Shown: one piece after another, positions 48,577 through 61,362 of the stretch
Position numbering within the stretch: the first letter of the stretch is position 1
Layout of the letters: every line of letters begins with the position of its first letter
The notes under the pieces: generated by a model
What the model was told of the DNA's origin: nothing
Databases searched by the model: none
Seen by the model: only the letters and a program-made list of their open reading frames with translations
NCBI GenBank assembly: GCA_025449115.1
Contig: JAHLKC010000018.1
Location: 62,001-126,000 of the forward strand
Length of the DNA stretch: 64,000 nucleotides
Direction: 5' to 3'
From: Chytridium lagenaria
Lineage: Eukaryota > Chytridiomycota > Chytridiomycetes > Chytridiales > Chytridiaceae
Translations under genes and position numbers: made by a program

Positions 48577-50622
48577 CTAAACTTCGAGCACTCCGCACAT
48601 GCCTCCCTTCGCACCTTCCGTGCTCTCTACTTGGACCCCCTTTGCACCGCTCCCAACTGCCAACGCCGACCCAACCAATCCTTTCAACTGCCTAATATGA
48701 TCCCTCAACCTCGCATACCTCGTAAACAATTCCACATCCTCATCTCCCTCCCCATCCTCCTCATCCTCCTCCTCCTCCTCATCCACCTCCTTCCCACCCC
48801 TCTCCTCCCTCACCAGCGTCTCCACAGACTCCCCCCTCTCCACCCCCTTCAAAACCCCAACCTCCCTCTCAGCCCTCTCCGCCCTCTCCAAAGCCTCCCT
48901 CAACCGTCCCCTCAACTCCTCCACCTCCCCAACCAACCTCGCCTCCGTCGCCGCCGCGCTCGCTAGCATCGCCGCTGTCGGCTCCACTACAACGTTCACG
49001 CGAGCCCGGTTTTTAATGCCGCGCGCGCGGGAGGCGTAGCGGAGCGTGCTGATGGTTTCGGGGAGGTCGAGCTCGCTTGGGCTGATGCAGGAGAGCATGA
49101 CGGTGCGACTGTTGCCGCCGAGACTGTCTTGGAGGAAACGCTGGGGATTACAGATTGGAGGGAAATTTAGCGGAAGTAAAAATGCGCATGTCTGGGTATG
49201 AAATGTGATCCCTCCACCCCCAATAAAAAGGATAACAAAAAAGTGTATAACGTAACAATAAAAACACAGAACAAGATTGAAATGACTCACCGTTAATTTA
49301 CTATCCCTATACGGCACAACCTTAACATTCCCCACAAACTGTCCATTCACACCCATCCCCGTCCCACTACTCCCCTCCCCAACCTCCGCCAACGCATGAA
49401 TCACTCTCCCCAACACCAACAACCCTGATTAATAGCAATCCCCTCCGCCTTCCGATCCCCCGTATTCCGAGTCCTCTTCAACCTCTCGGATCCCGCTAAA
49501 TCAACAAAATGAAACTTGGACGTGATGGTCGCGTAGGGCTTTGATCGACGCGTGGGTGAGATCATGGCGGTCGTGCGACGGGGACGTGTGGAACGGAGGG
49601 TGAGCGTGAAGATGGCGTGGGAGCGGGAGGAACGGTCGTTCATGGCGGTGGATGCGGTGGTACGGGTACGGGAACCGGCGATAAGGTATCTTTTTGGGGG
49701 TAAATGGTAAGGCCGTTTTCTTTCCCACATCTTTTTTCAACGAGAATGAAATTAAATGTAATACCTCATTGCTTCCTCACACGTTGTGACAATCACCTCG
49801 GCAGCACCTACCACCGATAACTTTCCATCCTTATCTTCTCGGATCGTAATCTGTTCCTTTACTCCACTCTCTCCAGCAACCCACCCCCAACCTTCACCCC
49901 CGTGTTCTTTAACAAATCCACCCACTCCTCATTATACAACTCTAGATACGATACCCGGATCTCATGTCTCCCGAATCCTCATCCTTCGCTATCGCCGCAA
50001 AAATCGATTCCAAAGCTCGTGGGAGAATCCCCATGTCTTCATCGAGATCAGGGAGGAGGGTTTGTGTGGAGGAGGCGGAGAGACGACGGGGAGGTGTGGG
50101 ATCTGTACCCATGCTGTAGGTTTTGCCGGATCCTGTTTGGCCGCTATAAAAAGCGTCAGTTGAGGGGGGGGTTTGTTTGTTTCGCTTACTATGCAAACAG
50201 AGTAACGTTAAAGCCTTCCATGAACCAAGAGATGAGCGGGGATACTTCCGAGTTGAACAGTGTTGTCTAAAGCCATGGTTATGTTTTTTCGTAAAAAAAA
50301 GGAGATGGAGTGGTAAAGCAAAGCGTCGAACCTGAGAAGCTTCATCCCCATAGACTGCATCAAAATCCCAATGCCCCTCTGCTGCGACGGCTGAAGCGGC
50401 TGCGATGCCTGGTTGTGGTGCAGAGGCTTTCATGACGTTCAGGGAAACATTTGAAGATGCTGTCACAACCACATTCGAGGTCCCGCCTTGGTTCTCCCAG
50501 AACCCTCCTGAAGAGTGGTTTGAGCTTGGTGTTGGAGGTGGTGAGGAGATGGTATCGCGGGGTGATGGGATGGGAGGGCGAATGCGAACGGCGACTCGGA
50601 CAGAGGTTGTGTGAGAGTCCAT
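48577..50622 (-). CDS. Kinesin motor protein, kinesin-4-like
   Basis: Starts at ATG 50622 ([20 protein letters not shown]). Motor signatures in order: P-loop [15 protein letters not shown], the neck-proximal [14 protein letters not shown], switch [14 protein letters not shown], switch [30 protein letters not shown], and [19 protein letters not shown] with [11 protein letters not shown]. The GDR-x-EGI-x-IN segment is most like kinesin-4 (KIF4/KIF21). A coiled coil ([20 protein letters not shown]) and an acidic tract follow, then a short tail. The product is only about 600 residues, so the stalk is much shorter than in KIF4 (over 1,000). Introns include 50267-50331 (65 nt) and one that splits the Tyr of AYGQTG. 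Frame breaks near 49960 and 49430. It would move along microtubules using ATP; cargo unknown. Confidence 0.88.
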
Positions 50623-51036
50623 TGCTGTGATGATGGGTTGGGGGCGGGAGGGATGTAAACAATGCTTTGGGTGGTTGACGTTTTTTTGATCTGAGGGTGT
50701 TGTGTTTTTTGTTATTTTCTTCTTCTTGGAGTATCCTGTTGTGCCTTTGTTGGCTTGCCTGTGGCTCAAAAGGTTGTGAAGTTGTTTGTTTTGTTTTGTT
50801 GAAATTGTCGCCCAAAAATTTGAGGTGGTTTTAAAATTGCATAGGTCCTCAATGCAAAACTCTACGAAAGTTCAACGTTCAGAAGAACTGAAAACGAAAA
50901 TGTAAAGCAATAGATTGAATAAATACAAATAGTTGTTGTCGCATATCATGGACAAAGTACAATAAATCCAAGAAGGTGAATAAGGTAAAGAAGAAGGGGA
51001 CTGATAACACAGGATATAGGGGTGCGAGAAAGAAAA
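50623..51036. other. Intergenic region
   Basis: Kinesin 5' flank and 3' flank of the TMA16 gene. No feature supported. Confidence 0.5.
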
Positions 51037-51839
51037 TCAATCTGTGTCCATTCCAACAATCGCCTGGAACATGTTCTTGTCTGTCCGCTTCTCCTGCAGC
51101 CCAGCCACCTCCGCTTTCAACTCCTTCTCCTTTTGAACGGCCACAGGAGATCTCAACGTTGTCATGCTAATGTTTCCCATACCGTTGTAGTCACCCTCAA
51201 ATGCCCTCAGCCTTTGAACATTTTTGATTTCCAGCATGTTGGGGATGGCTTTATGGGAGAACAAAGGTAAGGAAACCACCCAGACACCAAAATATGCACA
51301 AAAAACAAAAAAAAAAAACAAAAACAAAAAAACAGTAACTCACAGAATCCAGAGCTGTATTCTAAAATATCCTTTTCTTTTTGAGATTCCAGCTGGATAA
51401 GCTTTGCTGGTTTTAAAGCACCAGGGCGAACATATTCCTTCATCTCCGCAATCTCCTCGTCGTTACGGCAGATGTACCTGCAGAAAGAAAATTAACATGA
51501 TGAATAGTCTCAGACGAAAAGACGGTTTTCACTTACTGGTCAATAAGATCATGCATAAGTTCCAGTGTTGCCACTTTGATATCTTCAGGAAGTGCAAACT
51601 TGAAAAAAATCATACGATCAACTAAACATATTTGCACAAATAGTCAGTTTATCAATTGTTAAGCAATCCATATGCAGCATGAATAGAGTGGACAGCAAAT
51701 TAATACCTGCAGCCCTGTGAAGGTGGTTCTTGATAACCTTGATTTTGCTCATCTTTTCTTCTCTTGCCAAAGCCCTCCGCATCTGCACAGCTCGCCTCGA
51801 ATGAGGGTGTGCCTTTTCTACACCCTTAATCTTTGACAT
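51037..51839 (-). CDS. TMA16: Translation machinery-associated protein 16 homologue
   Basis: Begins at 51839 with the family N-terminus: KGVEKAHPHSRRAVQMRRAL, the K-x-HP-x-SRKA motif. Four exons are joined in phase. Intron 1 starts at 51706 (GTATTA) and ends before 51620. Intron 2 is GTAAGT...CTGCAG, giving DQYICRNDEEIAEMKEYVRP. Intron 3 (GTGAGT...CATAAAG) leads to IPNMLEIKNVQRLRAFEGD, matching the 'LPDLTN...LR.WDGD' region of Tma16. The protein is about 190 residues, near the usual 170 to 200. Tma16 binds the GTPase centre of late pre-60S ribosomal particles. No frame break seen. Confidence 0.85.
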
Positions 51840-52329
51840 CTTCTTGACTGCGTTGTTGGGCTGGCGATAATGGGGTTAATGCTGCATAATGTGATGATGC
51901 CTTACCATGATGAACGTAAGTGCCTTTTTTTTTTTTTTTCTTTCTTTTGTATAACCTTGCTTGAAAGTAATGAAATTGACAGACGGCAAAGGCAAACATT
52001 GTTGTGTTGATGTCAAAGATGGGTTCAAAAGACTTCCATTCGTAAGAAGGACTTCATTTATAACATGCTCGTTGTATACTTTCAGGTTGATACTACTTTC
52101 ACCATACTTGCGATGGTTAGGCATGGGTCTTGAACAAATGAAAATATAAAAATATAAACTGTGGCTCTCCATATCTGTTGTCTTGTTTGTTTTTGTGTTT
52201 TAGCATGATTAAATTATAGGGGTTTTTAGATGGTTTTTTTACAGATAAGAGACCACATGAATTGTAATGCGTTTAACGTCACTTCAATGACATGGATAAA
52301 ACAAATGTTGTCCGAGACAGACAATTTTA
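51840..52329. other. Divergent promoter region, TMA16 and FIGL1
   Basis: 490 bases between divergent starts. AT-rich with a poly-T run at 51929-51940; no clear TATA box. Shared regulation of the two genes is possible. Confidence 0.5.
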
Positions 52330-55300
52330 ATGTCCAAAGGCATGGCTACCAACAGAAATGAGGCAACATCATCTTCCGAGATGATTGAACTCGAGCATCG
52401 TTTTAAGGCGATCATGAACCTCGACAGCCAGCTCACATCACGTAGAACCGACGCCATCGACTATGACGTGGAGAAGCTGTCAAAGATTACAGACAACCCA
52501 CAGCTTGGGATACAAAATGCGGAGATGTGCATCGCTGCGATGGAGGTGTACGCAGAGTTTGAAGCTGTAAGATGAAAGTATTCTTGAATCCTTTTTATTC
52601 ATTTTATATCAAGCTGGAGAAGGAGTTTTCGGTTGCCTTTGGCCAAGCCGTGCCGGCGATAAAGGAAACCGTTCAAACGAAATTGGCGAGTTTGGAGGCG
52701 AAGCGACAAAAGGCGGGAACATTTCGACCATCAGAAGGATTCAAGCGTGTTGAAGGGGTTAAAGAGAAATGGTTGAACCATTGGTTGGGTCAAGTAGGCC
52801 TTTTTTTTTAAAAAGGTTCTGTCAACTTAAGCTGACGTGTGATCGTTTTATTTTTTGTAGCCTATTGCACATGACTTTATCCAATGGCGAAGACTCCGCC
52901 ATTCTCAAAGTTTGGAGTTGCCGCAGCTGTTTTACCCACTCTGCCGGATTTCGAGGGAACGAAAGAGGAGACACCCCAAATGACTTTGCCGATCGTAAAG
53001 CAGACGGAAACACGAACTGTCGCAACTATGACCGATACCATCCCTAAATCACAACCAACTTCAAATCGACCCACACACGAACAGGATAAACCTTTACATG
53101 TACATTTGAGCCTGCTTTTGGAAAAACCGGCACCTAATTTTATTAGCCAAAGCCAAAGCCACTCGAGCCAACTCACCCCTCCATCCACATGCGTCACGAA
53201 ACCTCTCAACCTCCTAGATACCACCAAGCCCCTCCCCTGCAAACCCGTACAACCAACACCCCAACGCGCGCTACGACAACTCTTCAGAAAGGCACGACGA
53301 TTCGAGATCTGTACACCCGAAATACGATGATAATCGACCGTTGCAATCGAAACATGATTCGTTTGGGCAGACGCAAATCGGAAACCGGAAACAGATCGAT
53401 GATAGGAGCCGACCGACCTTACAAAGAAAGGTGGGGGTAGCGTAAGTTCGGTTCTTATAAAGTTTAGCGGAGCAGCATTGAAGAGGATGAGGAAAATGAG
53501 AAGCCGTCTGAGCCTGTGTCTTCTTTCATGACAGCGTACGATAAAATGGTGAACAGGAGGCATTATTGAAAAAAAGGCTTACTAAACCTTTTCAGATTAT
53601 CAACAACCAAAAGAAAAACGGGGGCGACGCGGCACCTTCCAGAGGTCAAGTAGATGCCTCCAAAAAGAATCTAGGTACATCCAAACGCAGGAAATTTGTC
53701 TCTCCGCTGCTTTCCAATAAGGAAAAGCAAGGAGAAACCAGCGGGTTTGTTGTTTTTGGCTCATTTAAGTATTCATGAGTTTAGACAAAAGACAAACCGT
53801 AATGGAAAGGGTTCTGGAGGGGACGGCGAGGAAATCGATGAACGGTTACGAAATATCGACCCAAAAATGATTGAAGCTATCATGAATGAGATTATGGAGA
53901 GGGGCCGGCCAGTTTCATGGTGTGGTTTATAATTTAACATTGTGATCATGACATGTTCAGGGATGATATCGCGGTCTGGAGCATGCGAAGAATACTATTA
54001 AGGAAGTTGTTGTCTGGCCAATGTTGAGGCCGGATATTTTCACTGGGATTCGGGGTCCTCCTAAAGGTATTTTAATTTGCTTTTTGTTTCGTTGTATTTT
54101 TTTCGTTTCGTTAATTTAAACTCAACTGTCTTCAGGTCTTTTGCTGTTTGGTCCTCCAGGTCAGTATATTTGATTAACAATCCTTTTTGTTGATCCTGAC
54201 ATTAATTGATATATTTTGTAATTGGTTTTAAAGGAACTGGTATGCATTCATTTACATCTATTTTTGTATAATTAAACGTTAACGCTTTTGCAGGTAAGAC
54301 TTTAATAGGGAAATGTATCGCAAGTCAGTCAGGCGCCACTTTCTTCAGCATCAGTTCATCGTCATTAACATCCAAATGGGTAGGTTCTGCAAGTATTGTT
54401 ATTTGAGTAAATGTAATGCGGCAATTTTAGGTTGGGGATGGCGAGAAAATGGTTCGAGCGCTCTTGCCGTCGCCCGTGTACATCAACCATCGGTTATCTT
54501 CGTGGATGAGATTGATTCACTTTTAACGCAGAGAACGGACGGAGAAGTCGAAGCAACTCGAAGAATAAAAACGGAGTTTTTGGTAAAATAATAGTCATTT
54601 TCTCGCATTCGCCCGTGGGTCTTATTTTTGACAAAGGTGCAATTTGACGGATGCGGGACCGATTCGGAGGACCGGATTCTTCTTATTGGTATTCTGAGTT
54701 TCTATTCTTTAAATCTAACAGTAGTGTAGGTGCAACAAACAGGTAGAATACTTTGATTTTAGTTGCCTTTAATCCATCATCTATATCATTCAATTTGTGA
54801 TTCTGACTGTAATAGACCACATGAAATCGATGAGGCTGCAAGAAGAAGATTTAGAAAGAAATTGTAGGTGTATTGCATGCGCGATTTGTGCTTATTCATC
54901 CTTTTTAAAAAGGTATATTCCTCTTCCTGAAGCTCCCGCACGGCATCATATCATTTCACATCTTCTGTCGAAACAGACTCACGGACTTACAGAAGAAGAA
55001 GTGCAGGAAATTGTGAAATCGACCGACGGTTTGAAGCTCGCCTCTGATTTCCATATGTAACAAACTTAGGCTATTCTGGCTCAGATGTGGATGGGCTTGT
55101 TAGAGAAGCTGCTCTAGGTATTATTCCATATATCCTCGCCAAACCACCGTTTCTCTTACGCAATATATTTGAAAAATAGGCCCGATTCGTGACATTCGCG
55201 ACATTCAAAACATATCCGTCAACGACGTCCGTCCCATCACCTTCTTTGACTTTACCGAGGCCTCACGCAGGTCCGCGCAAGCGTTTCGAGAATGATTTGA

Positions 55301-55353
55301 ACCTGTATATTAAGTTTGATTCTGAGTTTGGGAGTGTCTCCAAACGTTCTTGA
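52330..55353 (+). CDS. FIGL1: Fidgetin-like AAA ATPase (FIGL1/FIGNL1)
   Basis: The AAA part follows FIGNL1 residue by residue: [53 protein letters not shown] (Walker A), [26 protein letters not shown] (Walker B), [17 protein letters not shown] (Sensor 1 and arginine finger), [14 protein letters not shown], and C-terminal [17 protein letters not shown] (VPS4_C-like). A linker KFVSPLL precedes it. The N-terminal half is helical and variable. FIGL1 is a hexameric ATPase that removes RAD51/DMC1 filaments and limits crossovers; fidgetins also sever microtubules. The gene has about 14 exons, several tiny: GAACTG (54234-54239, 6 nt) completes Walker A and 54730-54742 (13 nt) encodes the Sensor-1 residues. 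Introns are 40 to 75 nt. Frame breaks near 53965 (GGG read as GG) and 55270-55290; after these the real stop is TGA 55351-55353. Confidence 0.93.
54234..54239 (+). other. FIGL1: 6-nt micro-exon in Walker A
   Basis: GAACTG is flanked by introns 54160-54233 (74 nt, ends TTTTAAAG) and 54240-54293 (54 nt, ends TTGCAG). Joined, CCA-G, GA-ACT-G and GT-AAG-ACT read P-G-T-G-K-T. Skipping it would delete Gly-Thr from the loop without shifting frame. Confidence 0.85.
54730..54742 (+). other. FIGL1: 13-nt micro-exon in Sensor 1
   Basis: GTGCAACAAACAG lies between introns 54689-54729 (41 nt) and 54743-54815 (73 nt) and encodes I-G-A-T-N-R with its neighbours. Skipping it would shift the frame. Confidence 0.85.
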
Positions 55354-55389
55354 AATATACATTGTCACACAAAGAATTAGACTCATAAA

Positions 55390-56397
<1,008 letters not shown>

Positions 56398-56577
56398 TGG
56401 GTTGAGGGATGGGTGTTTTTTTTTGTGTTCATAAGAGGAGGCGTTTTTTTTAATACACTGTGATTTTTAGTTTAAGAATTGCTGGTTTTCTTTTTATTGT
56501 TTGGGCAACGCATTATTTCTTTCTCTAGAAAGCGAGAATACGTGAGGACTATTCCGATTAACAGAAAAATGAGTAGT

Positions 56578-57876
56578 TTATACGCCTCCTATGCTTCCAA
56601 GTAGATTCTCCATCTTCGCAATAGCTTCGGCAGCGGTTGGTCTTGCTTGGTTATTTGTGGCAAGCATGGACACAATAAGGTTCTTGAAGGGTTGGGGGAA
56701 GGGATCTCGAGATCCGGACCTTGGAGGAAATGAAACCTTACCCCCTACAGAAGCGGTGGCTGAGCCATCAACTAGTGGCGAATTGTGAGTTAGAAAGGCG
56801 GATGACGAAAGTCTCAACGCACTCCATAGTTTAAACAAACTGCAAAAACTTACATGGCGGCTCCTTGTATGCCATGGTATAGAGGGTACATCCTAGAGCC
56901 CAGATATCGCTCTTCTCATCGATTAAAACACCAGTGGAAGGATCAAACAACTCAGGTGCCCTAAAAGGTGCTGTAACCGTCTCTGCGCACAAATCCTGAA
57001 GATGTACGGCCTCCCTTCTTGAAGATACATGTACCCTCGCGGGACTAACGGATCCCAAATCCAAACTGCACGACCTGATTCGTCTAAAAGAATATTTGCT
57101 GGCTTAAGGTCACGGAAGGCAAGAGGAGGATTTCGGGACGCTTAAATATGGAGAGAGATAGTTATTTGATGAGAATAATGCTTTCTCTACTAAATAAAAT
57201 AGAACTCACTGGAAGGCTTGCAATCCTTTGGCAACATCAATAGCAATCTGAAGAATGGTCTTAAGCTCGAGAAAGTTTGCGCTCGGTGTACGATCAATCA
57301 TGTCCTGAACAGTACCGCCTCCATAGAAAGGAAGTAAAAGTAGTCCCTCGGAATCTGTACCAGGCCTCTTGACGATACTCGAGTCAAGGAGTTTTAATAC
57401 GTGAGGAGAGTTGACGGCAGAGTGTGCGGCACAATCTCCCTCACACGCTCCTCATATTCTGGAAGCTGAATCCGCACCCTCTTGAGGGCATACCGTGTTG
57501 CTGAAGCTCGGCCAGGGGTGGTCTCTCGCACCAAATAGACAAACGAGAAGCCTGTTTGAACGTTTCCCAAAAATAGGTGGAGAGGTTAAAGACGATGATC
57601 ACAGCAACACTGAATAGCGAGAGACGTAGCTCAATTGAAGGCATGATGCCTTATCCATTGAAATCTCTGTGAAGCGAAACAAGGAAAAAGGTATCAATTG
57701 ATGTTAATTACTCCTTCTCCAAGCTGCTTAACAATGCTAAAGGATCTTGCACCTAATTTTACTGCAGGTGACGGCCTTAGGCTAACGAGTAAAGTGAGAA
57801 GGAATCCAAAGATCACACTGAAGAAGTCATTGACTCTGTAGGCGAGTGTGGTGCGCCTTGAGCCAATCGGCTCCAA
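56578..57876 (-). CDS. STK16: STK16/Env7-like Ser/Thr protein kinase
   Basis: Kinase subdomains in order: KQLGEG (57.72 kb) joined by an intron of about 150 nt to GFSFVYLVRETTPG, then RYALKRVRIQLPE, LLLPFYGGGTVQDMID, LAFRDLKPANILLDESGRAV, MDLGSVSPA, TAPFRAPELFDPSTGVLID, EKSDIWALGCTLYTMAYKEPP and ARPTAAEAIAKM. The DLGS motif in place of DFG, and the RxELF/DIWALG context, are marks of the STK16 (NAK) subfamily, lipid-anchored kinases of the Golgi or vacuole. Two oddities: HRD is FRD, and a hydrophobic N-terminal segment (SVIFGFLLTLLVSL) precedes the kinase domain, perhaps a membrane anchor. The first codon at 57876 is TTG, so the real start is not fixed. Frame breaks near 57410 and 57710. Confidence 0.85.
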
Positions 57877-59099
57877 TTTTTCAAAATATAGATTTATTGC
57901 TAAACCACCAGATTATTCGCTATTGGTTTTTATGAATGCGCTGGGCACAATTAAAATGCGGGTTGATAACTTTCTTCATATTGAAGCGCAGATTTCGTGT
58001 ACTTGAAAGCGAAGCTTGGAATGTGGTGTATCAATGAGACTGAAGAATTATTATGTTGGTGTTTTAATTCCAATTTCTGCCATTTCCACGTCTGGGCTTG
58101 GTGGGATGTAAGCGGATCATATCCCAGAGAAATACTGAACTTGTTAGTACAGATGACTTTACCCTCTTTTAACTCATTTCTTTCATTCACATCAAATTGT
58201 TTTTATACTAACCAACCCTATTACTGTATCTTTTATGTGGCCACTGTGTAAGTTTTATACTTTTTGGTTCCGTTTACTTATTTTTTCATTACTGGTTTGA
58301 CTCACTGACTGACCATAAGTATGGGGTTTCGTGTATTTTTAAAGCCCATGTTTATTCTGTTGCCTTTTACCCTTGTCGTTTCTTTTGCAAATTGATCGTA
58401 CAAATATTTAGCAGTATAAATTTGGTTCACAAACTTTGTAAAATCTTTTTCACAAACTCTTCAACAAAGGTGAGGTTGCTGCAAGCAGTCCAATGTACCC
58501 CGTCTCCTTATCTCTCCACACACAATACATGCACAAAACTTCTCAGCACATTCTCTCCCAACGCACTCGTCGCTGTTCACCTTTGCTTCTACTCTTTTGT
58601 ACTGCTGCGCGTTTTCTTACGCCGCGGCGGAATGGTGAATGCCCTTGCATAACTTTAAAACGCCGTCTGCAAGCTGCACGGTCTCCATCCGGATGATATT
58701 GCGGACAGCGCTATTAACTGGTCGGATTGCTTTGGCTCACGGTCGTTTCCCATCAGACGTTTAAGGAAGGGTTGTTATTGAGGAGCTATGATGGCGGGAT
58801 GCCTGTAGACACTTCACATTGGAAGCAGTCGTGATCGGGGGAACGGGTGCTACGGCCTGATGCTATTCAAGAAACGCGGTTGACGAAGAGATCTTTATTG
58901 GAATCGTTGGATGGGCATTGCTTCTCCATCCAATCTCCCTCCCTTTTTGCCTCTGTCTTTTTTCTCTCTGTTTTTCTCTTTTTCTTTTTTGGAAAATTTC
59001 CGCTTGTCTCCACCAACCCAAGCACTGCATACCAACCCTACTCTTTCGGCAACGTTCTTTAGTGTTCTAACCAATATCACTCGTTGCATCCCTTCTGAA
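57877..59099. other. Intergenic region with an unresolved open segment
   Basis: Mostly T-rich on the plus strand. At 58660-58810 the plus strand has a denser, GC-richer open frame (VCKLHGLHPDDIADSAINWS) interrupted by stops; it could be a fragment of an unrecognised gene. The last 150 bases are the pyrimidine-rich leader of the cyclophilin gene. Confidence 0.4.
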
Positions 59100-59856
<757 letters not shown>

Positions 59857-60365
59857 GCGATCTGAAATATCTTTCATTGCGCGTGAGTGAGGCGGAAGGA
59901 GAGGGGCGTGGCCTCGTTTAGTTTCTTGAGGGGTTCAAGCGCAACCACTTTTGTTTTTTACAGTTCTCATTTGGCCCTTTTTTCGACCCTTCTTCATTTG
60001 TGAAGCTCATGTTCTCAATAAAAGGATTGAGATAGTATCAAAGTAGCATTATACTGAATTCGATTACCTAGTGGACTGCTCATCTTCGTTGAGGATGCCA
60101 ACTACAAATGCATGTGTCATTTTGTATTCACATATACACGGTATTTTTACATCATTGGACTTGTCTCATCTTAGCACGACTATGATTTTTCTTCATCCTT
60201 GCAGAATCGCATCGCTCGCCCAAAGAACTTCGATCCCATCATCAAAACCACATCACCTTTCAACACGCTTTTTTCAACTTCGTAAAACTATCTCCTTATC
60301 CTCCTGCACAGCACCACTGTTCTCAATCTCTCGTTTCCCTCTTCCGTCCATCCGATCGTCGCACC
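59857..60365. other. Intergenic region
   Basis: Cyclophilin 3' UTR with an AATAAA signal near 60015, then the promoter of the PNP oxidase gene. No other gene seen. Confidence 0.55.
60015..60020 (+). terminator. Polyadenylation signal AATAAA
   Basis: 'tctcaataaaagg', about 160 bases after the cyclophilin stop. Confidence 0.5.
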
Positions 60366-61278
60366 ATGTCAACCAACACCATCGCCGCCGAGCCCATCCA
60401 CTTTAGCTACGGCAACACCCAGTCGGAAGTATCTGGCATGCGCATCAATTACGCTCAAGACGTGCTCCTAGAGTCCAATGCAAACTCCGATCCGTATGCG
60501 CAATTCACTGTATGGTTCGATGACGCCAAGCTGAGTGAAAAGGAACCTAACGCCATGTGTTTGTCGACCAGCACTAAAGAGGGTCGTCCTTCTGCGAGAA
60601 TTGTGTTGCTCAAGGGTTACGATTCAAGGGGGTAACAGTTTACCGTCGCTATACTTGAAGCTAAACAATTCCAGGTTCACGTTTTACACCAACTATCGTT
60701 CACGCAAATCTCTCGAACTCCTCTCCAACCCCTTTGCAGCGCTCACCTTTTACTGGGGTGAGCGATCCGTTCGCGTCGAGGGGCGATGTGAGAAGGTGGA
60801 TGCAGTGGAATCGGATAGGTATTTTGCGTCAAGGCCCAGGGGGTCACAGATTGGGGCTTGGGCTTCAAAAGGACAGAGTGAGGTTTTGCGGGGGAGAGAG
60901 GAATTGGAAGAGGCGCAGAGGGAGGCGGAGGAGAGGTTTAAGGAGGGGGAGGTAAAGCGGCCAGAGTTTTGGGGAGGATTTAGGGTCGTGCCGGAGAGGA
61001 TTGAGTTTTGGCAGGTAATGAATGTTTTCCGTGTTCTATGTGTCTTTCGACGGTCAGAGTGCTGTTTTTCTGGATAGATTTCCGTTTGTTGCCTGCGAAC
61101 GCGTATCGTTTGTTTGGTCTTATCTTTTCAATCCTGTCTTTTACTCGCAAGTTATTTTTTTTCTTTAAATACTGTTCTGATATATTATCTTGAACAGGGC
61201 CGTCCTTCAAGACTTCATGACCGTCTCGTCTACGTTGCGTCCGAAGATGGTTGGAAGCTCGAACGTCTTTCACCCTAA
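60366..61278 (+). CDS. PDX3: Pyridoxamine 5'-phosphate oxidase
   Basis: Exons 60366-60631, 60675-61014 and 61198-61278 give 228 residues with no frame break. Landmarks: [69 protein letters not shown] (FMN and PLP binding), [37 protein letters not shown] GQS motif, [20 protein letters not shown] and LHDRL to the C-terminus. The enzyme is an FMN-dependent homodimer that oxidises pyridoxine or pyridoxamine 5'-phosphate to pyridoxal 5'-phosphate, the last step of the vitamin B6 salvage pathway. Intron 1 is 43 nt, intron 2 183 nt. Confidence 0.95.
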
Positions 61279-61362
61279 TCTGTTGTTTTCTACTGGTAAA
61301 CACTCATAAATAATAATAAAAAAATCACTCTTGTTCCACAGACAAAAAATAACCGTTAGACT

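Noticed and set aside
52877..53563. 228-codon minus-strand ORF inside FIGL1
   Set aside because: Antisense to the FIGL1 N-terminal region, no motif, conflicts with a well supported gene.
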